Assembly (NCBI GenBank): GCA_050258035.1
Contig: JBLMYA010000047.1
Location: forward strand, 1-64,000
Source of the DNA: DATBLE01 sp050258035
Lineage (GTDB): Bacteria > Actinomycetota > Thermoleophilia > Gaiellales > Gaiellaceae
Length of the DNA: 64,000 nucleotides
Direction of reading: 5' to 3'
Shown: positions 15,081-22,036 of the stretch, one piece after another
How the letters are laid out: every line of letters starts with the position of its first letter
Numbering within the stretch: the stretch's first letter is position 1
Translations under genes and position numbers: made by a program
The notes under the pieces: model-generated
The model's input: the letters and a program-made list of their open reading frames with translations, nothing else
Databases searched by the model: none
Told to the model about the DNA's origin: nothing

Positions 15081-17990
15081 TCAACTCGCGACCCCGTGCG
15101 CGACGGCGTTGATCGACGCGTGCTCGTGCAGCGCCTTCTCGGCGTCGTGGGTGGTCGCCGGCTTGAGGTCGAAGACGACGTGCTTGAGGGTGCCGGTGAA
15201 CGCGTACGGCGCCTTGTCCTCGTAGTCGCGGTCGACGACCAGGCCGTTGTCGCGGCCGATGTCCATGCCGGCGTACGACGTCGGCGAGAGCGGGATGGTC
15301 TTGTCGAGCCGCCCCTCGCCGATCTGCTCGTCGTTCGCCCACAGGGTGACGTTCCCGCCGGAACCGGGCTTCGCCTCGTCGATCTCGAACAGCATCTTCA
15401 CCGTCACGTCCCCCGTCGGGATCGGCTTCGTCGACGTCTGCCGGTACGTCTCGACGCCGAGCAGCGAGTACGTGTGGTTGAGATATCCCTTCGCGTCGAC
15501 CCACAGGCCCCAACCGCCGATGAAGTCGGCGTTGGCGACGAGCACGCCCTCGGCGCCCCCCTCCGGCACCGTCAGCTCCGCCTCGATCGCGTAGGAGCGC
15601 CCGTAGATCTTCGGCACGAGCCCCAGCTGCACGTTCTGAACCGTGTTCGCGTACGTGAAGCGGGTCATCGTCGGCAGCGGCGGGAGGATGCCGAACAGGA
15701 CGGAGACGCAGCCGAGGATCGGGAGCACGCGGTTCTTCTCGGCCTCCTCCCAGAACATCGCCTTCAGCTCGGCGAGCTTCTCGGGATGCTCCGCCGCCAG
15801 GTCGTTCGCCTGCGAGAAGTCGTCGGGCAGGTAGTACAGCTCCCACGGATCGGCGTCGGGATCCCAGCCGGAGCCGGGGCCCCACTTCGACAGCGTCTCG
15901 GGCGAGATGTCCCACGGCGCCTTGTCGAGCCGCGCGCACGCCCACCAGCCGTCCTTGTAGATCGCGCGTGAGCCGAGGATCTCGAAGTACTGGACCGTGT
16001 GCCGCTCGGCGGCGTCGGCGTCGTCGAAGGTGTAGAGGAAGCTCGTCCCGTCCATCGGCTCCTGCTCGATCCCGTCGACGACCCTCGGCTCCGGGATGCC
16101 GGCGGCCTCGAGGATGGTCGGGCCGATGTCGATGCAGTGCGTGAACTGCGACCGTGTGGTGCGGCTCGCCTCGATCCGCGCCGGCCAGGAGACGACCATC
16201 GGATTGCGCGTCCCGCCCAGGTGGCTCGCGCTCTGCTTGCCCCACCGGAAGGGTGTGTTTCCGGCCCATGCCCAGGCGGCGGCGACATGCGGTGCCGTAT
16301 CCGGCCCGCCCAGCCCGTCGATGCCACCGTAGCGCTCGATCAGCTCGAGCTGCTGCTTCGGGTCGAGCACGAGGCCGTTGAGGAAGGTCATCTCGTTGAA
16401 CGACCCGGTCGTCGTGCCCTCGAGGCTCGCGCCGTTGTCGCCCCAGATGTAGACGACGAGGGTGTTGTCCAGGTCGCCCATCTCCTCGACCGCGTCGAGG
16501 AGCCGGCCGACGTTCCAGTCGGCGTTCGCCTGGAAGCCCGCGTACACCTCCATCTGCCGCGTGTAGAGCCTCTTCGAGTCCTCGTCCAGCGAGTCCCAGG
16601 CCTCGAACAGGTCGGGCCGCTCGGTGAGCACGGCGTCCGCGGGGATGACCCCCAGCTTCTTCTGCCGCTCGAAGACCTCCTCGCGGAGCTTGTCCCAGCC
16701 CTCGTCGAACCGGCCCTTGAACCGGTCTGCCCACTCCTTGGGGACGTGGTGTGGCGCGTGCGCGCAGCCGGTCGAGTAGTACATGAACCACGGCTTGTCC
16801 GGATCCTGGGCCCGCACGCCGTGCAGCCACTCGACCGCCTTGTCGGTGAGGTCGGCCGGGAAGTAGTACGGCTTCCCGTCCTCGCCTTCGGGGGTGCCGA
16901 CCGTGGCGTTGTCGACGGAGATCAGCGGGTCCCACTGTCCCGACGCGCCGCTGAGGAAGCCCCAGAAGTGGTCGAAGCCCCAGCCGAGCGGCCAGTGGTC
17001 GAACGGGCCGGCGGGCCCCTGTTCGCGCGCCGGCGTCATGTGCCATTTCCCGAACCCGCCGGTGACGTAGCCGTTCTCCCTCAGGATCCGCGGAACCGAG
17101 GCGCAGGAGCGTGGGACGGCACCGGTGTAGCCCGGGAAGGGTCCCGGGAACTCCACGATCGAGCCCATGCCGACGTGGTGGTGGTTGCGCCCGGTCAGCA
17201 TCGCCGCGCGGGTCGGCGAGCAGAGCGCCGTCACGTGGAAGCTGTTGTAGGTCAGACCGTTCTCCGCGACCCGGGTGAAGTTCGGCGTCGGGATCGGGCC
17301 CCCGAACGTGTCGGGCTGGCCGAAGCCCGCATCGTCGATCAGGACCAAGAGGACGTTCGGTGCGCCCTCCGGCGCCTTCGGCCCGGCAACGACCGTCCAG
17401 TCGGCGACGGCCTCGTCCATCGTGCGACCCGCAACCCCCCCGAAAACCTTGTCCGGGATCGGTAGGACGGTGCGGTCGGGCACGAACTTGCCCATCGCCT
17501 CGGCGAGGCTGTCCTTGAGTGCCTTGACCCCGTGCTTCTCCGTCTGGACGATCGACTTCGCGAGCGCGCCGGGAAGTGCCTGCTCGACTGCGAGACGCTG
17601 GTCGTCCTCGAAAACGGCGATGATCCCGGCCGTTCCCGGCGGCAGATTCTCGCCGATCTTGTCGTGCATCTCGGTCTCGACTCGCCTGTCGACGAACTTG
17701 CCGACGAGACCACCGGCCGCCGCACCTGCGGCCGTGGTCGCGAGGAGCGGCGGTGCGGCGAGCCCGACGAGCACCCCGACCGCGCCGCCCCACTCGACGC
17801 CCTTCCGCCCGCGGTGGTCGGCGGTCTGCCGGACACCGACGGTGCCGTCCTCGTCGTGCGTGATCAGGATCGCCGCCTCGAGCTTCACCTTCTTCTCGGC
17901 GACGAGCGCGGCCAGCTCGTCGAACTCGCGCGCGGCGGTTTCCACATCCGGGTATCCGCCGACGAACACGTCGGTGTGGTTCTCGGCCAT
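15081..17990 (-). CDS. Type I arylsulfatase with N-terminal DUF1269-like stress-protein domain
   Basis: The 969-residue protein is a fusion. Residues about 1-165 resemble DUF1269-type proteins: FVGGYPDVETAAREFDEL, a Gly/Ala-rich hydrophobic hairpin at about 68-97, and an acidic AGIIAVFEDDQRLAVEQAL segment. From about 210 a sulfatase of the alkaline-phosphatase superfamily begins: PNVLLVLIDDAGFG with metal aspartates 219-220, the modification motif Cys257-Ser-Pro-Thr-Arg, and GKWHMTP. Sulfatases hydrolyse sulfate esters after the Cys becomes formylglycine; here the neighbouring maturase is only a fragment. No signal peptide is visible, so the location is unclear. GGAGAAG precedes the ATG. Confidence 0.88.
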   Translation of the reverse strand: MAENHTDVFVGGYPDVETAAREFDELAALVAEKKVKLEAAILITHDEDGTVGVRQTADHRGRKGVEWGGAVGVLVGLAAPPLLATTAAGAAAGGLVGKFVDRRVETEMHDKIGENLPPGTAGIIAVFEDDQRLAVEQALPGALAKSIVQTEKHGVKALKDSLAEAMGKFVPDRTVLPIPDKVFGGVAGRTMDEAVADWTVVAGPKAPEGAPNVLLVLIDDAGFGQPDTFGGPIPTPNFTRVAENGLTYNSFHVTALCSPTRAAMLTGRNHHHVGMGSIVEFPGPFPGYTGAVPRSCASVPRILRENGYVTGGFGKWHMTPAREQGPAGPFDHWPLGWGFDHFWGFLSGASGQWDPLISVDNATVGTPEGEDGKPYYFPADLTDKAVEWLHGVRAQDPDKPWFMYYSTGCAHAPHHVPKEWADRFKGRFDEGWDKLREEVFERQKKLGVIPADAVLTERPDLFEAWDSLDEDSKRLYTRQMEVYAGFQANADWNVGRLLDAVEEMGDLDNTLVVYIWGDNGASLEGTTTGSFNEMTFLNGLVLDPKQQLELIERYGGIDGLGGPDTAPHVAAAWAWAGNTPFRWGKQSASHLGGTRNPMVVSWPARIEASRTTRSQFTHCIDIGPTILEAAGIPEPRVVDGIEQEPMDGTSFLYTFDDADAAERHTVQYFEILGSRAIYKDGWWACARLDKAPWDISPETLSKWGPGSGWDPDADPWELYYLPDDFSQANDLAAEHPEKLAELKAMFWEEAEKNRVLPILGCVSVLFGILPPLPTMTRFTYANTVQNVQLGLVPKIYGRSYAIEAELTVPEGGAEGVLVANADFIGGWGLWVDAKGYLNHTYSLLGVETYRQTSTKPIPTGDVTVKMLFEIDEAKPGSGGNVTLWANDEQIGEGRLDKTIPLSPTSYAGMDIGRDNGLVVDRDYEDKAPYAFTGTLKHVVFDLKPATTHDAEKALHEHASINAVAHGVAS

Positions 17991-18352
17991 GCCCTTCTCC
18001 TTCCTACGACGTCGCGGTGTCGTAACCCGAGCGCACGTATTGCCCGGTTCGCGGCGGTTCGGTTTCGATTTCCCGCGTCAACCCTCCTTCGCCCGGCCGT
18101 CGGCAGACATCCGAAGATCCACCGATCGCAAGAGCGGGTTCTCGGATCACGTCGAAAGCGAGGGCACGGCTTGGCTGCGCCCCCACCCCTTCGCTCGGAA
18201 CGACAGGGTGGAACGCGAGAGACACCCAAGACAGCCCGTTCCTGCGCCGTCCGTTGCGGAACCGACACACGCTGCGGTCGATTACCGGGGCGCGAGGGAC
18301 GTTCAATCGGCGTGTGAGGGTCGTTCTCATGGCCGGTTGTCCCGCCCCGTGT
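17991..18352. other. Intergenic region upstream of the sulfatase gene
   Basis: About 360 bp without a supportable gene. It must hold the sulfatase promoter at its left end (minus strand), and it contains one copy of a 40-bp repeat shared with the second ion-channel gene. Confidence 0.5.
18259..18298 (+). repeat. 40-bp repeat, copy 1 (downstream of ion-channel gene 1)
   Basis: Shares GAACCGACA, GCTGCGG, CGATTAC and CGCGAGG, in the same order and spacing over 40 bp, with the sequence at 19989-20028. It lies 54 bp beyond the stop codon of the minus-strand channel gene. No perfect hairpin was seen, so a terminator role is unproven. Confidence 0.55.
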
Positions 18353-18820
18353 TCAGGCCCTCGTGTTTGTTAGCTGCCTGAGCAACCGCTCCACCTCTTG
18401 GAGACGGCCGGAGAGCTCGTCGAATCGCTCCTCGGCCCGCTTCTGCTCGTCGTGCTCGGCCTTTGCCTCGGCAAGATTCCGCTCCTGTTCTGCCCGTGCG
18501 ACGAAGGTCGAAGTGATCGCCGCGATCGTGATCGTCAGGAAGGCGATCCCGTAGAGCATCACCAACACGCCTACGATGCGCCCGGAGGCGTGCTCTGGCG
18601 TGACGTCCCCGTAACCGACGGTCGTGACGGTTTGCAGCGCCCACCACATCCCGACCCAGACGTCCGAGTACTCGTGGTGGTCGAGGAAACGGATTGCCAC
18701 TCCGCCGACGGCGACCACAACTGCTGTGGCCACGACGATGACGCCCACAGCTCCACGAACCGAGACAGGCTCTCGAAGGAAACGGGTCGTACGACGCTCG
18801 ATCAAGTTCGGACGAGGCAT
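18353..18820 (-). CDS. Two-span potassium channel with C-terminal coiled coil
   Basis: The 155-residue protein has a membrane span at about residues 22-44, a pore helix and selectivity filter TVTTVGYGD (filter 67-72), and a second span at about 83-107. This is the minimal KcsA-like pore; four subunits would form a channel. The tail of about 45 residues is charged and heptad-like (LAEAKAEHDEQKRAEERFDE), suggesting a coiled coil that helps tetramer assembly. No RCK or cyclic-nucleotide-binding domain is present. The longer frame upstream was rejected because it overlaps the preceding gene; this ATG lies 5 bp after that stop. Confidence 0.85.
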   Translation of the reverse strand: MPRPNLIERRTTRFLREPVSVRGAVGVIVVATAVVVAVGGVAIRFLDHHEYSDVWVGMWWALQTVTTVGYGDVTPEHASGRIVGVLVMLYGIAFLTITIAAITSTFVARAEQERNLAEAKAEHDEQKRAEERFDELSGRLQEVERLLRQLTNTRA

Positions 18821-18825
18821 CGGGC

Positions 18826-19920
18826 TCAGCCTGCCGACGGGTGGGCGGCCGCCTCCGGGCCGCGGCGGCTCCTCTTCATCTTCATCCGCGTCCAGCGGAA
18901 GCCGAGCCAGCCGAGGGTAGCGAGTGCGGACACGACGAGGAGTGCGACCAGGGCGGTCACCCAATTACCTCCGCCGATGTTCGTGTCGGTCAAGAGTGCG
19001 ATCACGGCGACGACGATCGGCGCTGCGACGAGGAGCAGCATTCGGACGAAGCCGGCCGCGACCCCGACACTGATCGTCAGCGGGGCTCTCGTGACGGTGA
19101 CGCCGGTCTCCTCGGTTCGTCTGGCCGCGTAGAAGCTCCTTCCCCGATCGCCCATCAGGAGGGCGGCGCGTCGCATGGACACGGCCATGTAGGGGACCCA
19201 CACGAGCGGAAGGACGAGCCCGACGATCAGGGTGAGTCCGAGCGCGATCCATCGAATCAGTGAGACGAACCAGCGCGGCTTCGGCGTCCCCGGCGCCGTC
19301 AGCAGGCCGAGAAGGAATGCCATCCTCTTGATCATCGTCCAGCGAGCGCCCCGGGGAAGCCTTCCGCCTTGACGCTCGCTCCGGCTGACGGTGCGGAGGG
19401 CAGCTCCCGCCTCCTCGGTGGTGGGGTAGGCGCCCTGGAGGACGAGCAGGTCGGCCGCCCGCATCCTGTCCGTCGCTGAGTAGCCGTTGATCGCCGCGAG
19501 TTCGAATGCCATCTGCGCCTGGGCGAGGAGCGCGGCGCAGAAGGCGATCGGGATCAGAACGATGAAGGGGCCGCCGACGAACGCGCCCCCGGTCATGCAC
19601 ACGCGCGTCTGGTGCTGGACCGAGAGCTGCTCCAGCTCGTCCTGTGACGCATCGGGATTCGACGCGCGCAGCCGCTCGACGGCCGACTGGGCGCGGGGCC
19701 CGAAGTACTTGAGCGACCAGAGCGCCAGGTGCTCCGCCATGTTCTTCGGGTCGGCCCAGAGGACGCGGAACAACGCCGGCGCCTGGAACAGCGCCTCGGC
19801 ATCGTCCTCGGGATGAGACGCCGCGTCGGTCTCGACGATCGCGGCCGGGTCGAGATCTCCTCCCGGCGGGTGCCCTCGGACTCCTTCGCGTGCCGACACT
19901 TTGTGCTTGTCCGCAGCCAT
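18826..19920 (-). CDS. Polytopic membrane protein of unknown function, possibly EcsC-like
   Basis: The 364-residue protein has a soluble N-terminus with WSLKYFGPRAQSAVERL, then two adjacent hydrophobic segments (GGAFVGGPFIVLIPIAFCAA), a conserved-looking ATDRMRAADLLVLQGAYPT stretch, and at least four further spans. The fold resembles EcsC-like proteins only loosely. It is co-oriented with the small potassium channel, whose start lies 5 bp after its stop, so the two are probably translated from one message. The second of two in-frame ATGs was chosen because AGGAAGGA lies about 10 bp before it. Function unknown. Confidence 0.7.
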   Translation of the reverse strand: MAADKHKVSAREGVRGHPPGGDLDPAAIVETDAASHPEDDAEALFQAPALFRVLWADPKNMAEHLALWSLKYFGPRAQSAVERLRASNPDASQDELEQLSVQHQTRVCMTGGAFVGGPFIVLIPIAFCAALLAQAQMAFELAAINGYSATDRMRAADLLVLQGAYPTTEEAGAALRTVSRSERQGGRLPRGARWTMIKRMAFLLGLLTAPGTPKPRWFVSLIRWIALGLTLIVGLVLPLVWVPYMAVSMRRAALLMGDRGRSFYAARRTEETGVTVTRAPLTISVGVAAGFVRMLLLVAAPIVVAVIALLTDTNIGGGNWVTALVALLVVSALATLGWLGFRWTRMKMKRSRRGPEAAAHPSAG

Positions 19921-19988
19921 CTGATCGTCGTCCTTCCTCATGCTCCGCCCGTAGCCTGGTGCTCCGGCTCTCGCATGCCATCGGGTCG

Positions 19989-20028
19989 AGAACCGACAGG
20001 CGCTGCGGGCGATTACGGAGACGCGAGG
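19989..20028 (+). repeat. 40-bp repeat, copy 2 (downstream of ion-channel gene 2)
   Basis: Second copy of the sequence at 18259-18298, with about seven mismatches and no gaps. It lies 36 bp beyond the stop of the second channel gene and upstream of the membrane-protein gene. Confidence 0.55.
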
Positions 20029-20064
20029 AGGGGAGCGCGAAGACGAGGCGCCGGCTTCGGGTCC

Positions 20065-20874
20065 TCATCGCCCGGCCGAAGCCGGACGGACACGCTCGGC
20101 GAGATTGCCCAGGCGCTCTTCGACAGCCTTGAGCTGGGCCTGCAAGTCCGCCAGCTCCGCGTGCACCTCGTCGCCCGTGGCCTCGATCGCCTTCGAGCTC
20201 GGCCTTCCGAGTCCGAATAATGACGCGAGGGTTCCTGCGAGGATGCCGATTGTCGCGACGCCGGTGAACATGATCGCGACGCCAGCGAGCCGTCCGGGGA
20301 ACGTCTTCGGGACGATATCGCCGTAGCCGACGGTGGTGAGGGTGACGATCCCCCACCAGAGAGCGTCGCCGAACGTAGCGAAGCCGGGATTGGTCGGATG
20401 CTCGGCTCCGTAGGCGACGAGCGCGGCGACCAGGACTGTCAAGGCGACGACGACCATGACCTTGCCCAGCCTGGCTGCCGCACGCCGCAGTCCGGCCGTA
20501 GCCATGGCGACCCGGGCGACGCGGGCGAGTCGTGCGATCAGGAGGATGCCGGTGAGTCCGCCGAGGCCGGGTATGAGGTAGTACGGGAAGGTGAGGACGA
20601 CGATTGCCAGGTCGACCATCCCGGAGGCTCGGTGGAGGTAGTCCGGCACGATCCGCCGCTGCACCACCAGGTCGACGACGAAGATCAGCCAGGAGCCGAT
20701 CCCAACCACGAGTTGCGTGGCCCGGCTGTCGGGCGTGGTGGCGAAGAGCGGTATGGTGGCCGCGAGCAGGATCGGGAGGTTCCATCGGCGCCGCCAGCGT
20801 TCGCGGGCTGCCAGCTGGTCGCGCGTGAGCGGGGACGTCCGGCCCTCGAGGCGCGCCTGCAGTGTGCGCAACAT
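20065..20874 (-). CDS. Voltage-gated-type potassium channel (Kch-like)
   Basis: The 269-residue protein has four predicted spans at about 33-150, including an S4-like helix LLIARLARVARVAMATAGLRR with Arg115, Arg118 and Arg121 every third residue, then the pore TLTTVGYGDIVP (filter 181-186), a sixth span, and a short cytoplasmic coiled tail (ADLQAQLKAVEERLGNLAE). This is the six-span voltage-gated layout, in contrast to the two-span channel downstream. The frame is open far upstream, but homology begins at the ATG chosen, with AGGGG upstream. Each of the two channel genes is followed by a copy of the 40-bp repeat. Confidence 0.85.
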   Translation of the reverse strand: MLRTLQARLEGRTSPLTRDQLAARERWRRRWNLPILLAATIPLFATTPDSRATQLVVGIGSWLIFVVDLVVQRRIVPDYLHRASGMVDLAIVVLTFPYYLIPGLGGLTGILLIARLARVARVAMATAGLRRAAARLGKVMVVVALTVLVAALVAYGAEHPTNPGFATFGDALWWGIVTLTTVGYGDIVPKTFPGRLAGVAIMFTGVATIGILAGTLASLFGLGRPSSKAIEATGDEVHAELADLQAQLKAVEERLGNLAERVRPASAGR

Positions 20875-21010
20875 CGCTCGCCCCTGTTCGTTGGCCTCGA
20901 CGCGCTCCCTGCGTCCGATCCGGTGTGGGATTGCCGCAATGGTCCAGGGGCCTACCCCTGACGCGCTTCTGAGCACACGACGCGAGAGTGAGTTCGCTTG
21001 GATCTCAGGT

Positions 21011-21946
21011 ATGAGAACGCGTGGCAGCGGATCGAACAAGGCGAGCGCACCGGGATCGACCGTCTCGGTTGGATTCGACCCGAAATCCCGGGCAGGGTCT
21101 GCCGGCCGGACACGTCGAAGGAGTGCGTGGTGGCAGCCGCTGATCTCGGCAACGGACGCTGTTCGCCGCACTGATCCGACTCGCCTGGATGCGGCGCTCC
21201 AAGAGCTCGCCGGGCGTCGACGGTGGCTCGCTCCACTTGCGTACGCCACGGGCGCGGTCGCCCTCGTCTTCGAAGGGATCCTCGTGCTTCTGCGTGATTG
21301 GCGGCTCACGCTCTTGCAGGTCGTCCCGGCAGCGTGGATCTGGGCGATGACCTGGAACCTCAGGAGCCACTTCCTCTCGCGACCCGACGTCACAGTCGAG
21401 TTCTCGATCGTTGCCGCCGTGGCCGTGGTCGTGACGGCGGTGACCGCCTACTGGTGCAACGCAACCTTCGCCTTCACGATGGTTCAGGACGGCGGCAAGG
21501 CGGACATCAAGCAAGCCTTCCAGGCGGCGGAAGCCCACTGGCCCCTGGTGAGCGGGATCGCTCTCGCGACCGGCGGTCTCCAGGCCCTGATCTGGCTGCT
21601 CATGCCGCACTTCGAAGCTCGGTGGCTCTGGCTCGGACTGCTCGTGATGTTCGTCGTGCAGGTGTACCTGTTCATCGCAGTCCCCTCCTGGCTGCTGGCC
21701 GTCCGCAAGTCGGGCACACGGCGCGATCGAACCCTTCAGAGCCTCTCGACCGGCGTCCTGAGCGGCGTCGCCTCGACACCGGGGTTCCTGTTCAACCGGA
21801 TCGGTCTCCTCCTTCTCGGAACGGGCCCGCTCTGGGCGGTGGGCGTGGTCGCCGTCTCGGTAGGCGCGGTGCTGCACGTGACAGCGAGTTCGTCGGTTCG
21901 CGTGGTCAAGATGTCGCTGAAGCTCAAGCCCGGTGAAAGGTCCTGA
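21011..21946 (+). CDS. Integral membrane protein of unknown function
   Basis: From about residue 55 the protein has at least five hydrophobic spans: LAPLAYATGAVALVFEGILVLL, LTLLQVVPAAWIWAM, FSIVAAVAVVVTAVTAYW, LVSGIALATGGLQALIWLL and the strongly hydrophobic LWLGLLVMFVVQVYLFIAVP, plus two more near the C-terminus. The first 50 residues from the ATG chosen are poorly protein-like (GSGSNKASAPGST), so the true start may be later, near 21170. The ion-channel gene diverges from it. No family recognised. Confidence 0.6.
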   Translation: MRTRGSGSNKASAPGSTVSVGFDPKSRAGSAGRTRRRSAWWQPLISATDAVRRTDPTRLDAALQELAGRRRWLAPLAYATGAVALVFEGILVLLRDWRLTLLQVVPAAWIWAMTWNLRSHFLSRPDVTVEFSIVAAVAVVVTAVTAYWCNATFAFTMVQDGGKADIKQAFQAAEAHWPLVSGIALATGGLQALIWLLMPHFEARWLWLGLLVMFVVQVYLFIAVPSWLLAVRKSGTRRDRTLQSLSTGVLSGVASTPGFLFNRIGLLLLGTGPLWAVGVVAVSVGAVLHVTASSSVRVVKMSLKLKPGERS

Positions 21947-22000
21947 TCGCCGAACCGGGCCGCGGCAACGTTCCAGAATGAAGCCCTGCCGCCGCGGCCG

Positions 22001-22033
22001 CCGACACGGAGTTGGACAAAGGACCCGAAATAG
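22001..22033 (+). repeat. Dispersed element, right-half core copy E
   Basis: CCGACACGGAGTTGGACAAA followed by GGACCCGAAATAG aligns to the core of copy B with six mismatches and one inserted base. Its terminal TAG is 3 bp from the stop of the minus-strand cyclase-ATPase gene 3. The 10-bp arrays are absent on this side. Confidence 0.6.
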
Positions 22034-22036
22034 GGC

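Noticed and set aside
14985..17465. Plus-strand open frames opposite the sulfatase
   Set aside because: Low-complexity Arg/Val/Asp translations antisense to a conserved enzyme.
18170..18240. Minus-strand GTCGTTCCGAGCGAAGG, resembling a repeat seen in other bacteria
   Set aside because: Only one copy in the window and too short to judge.
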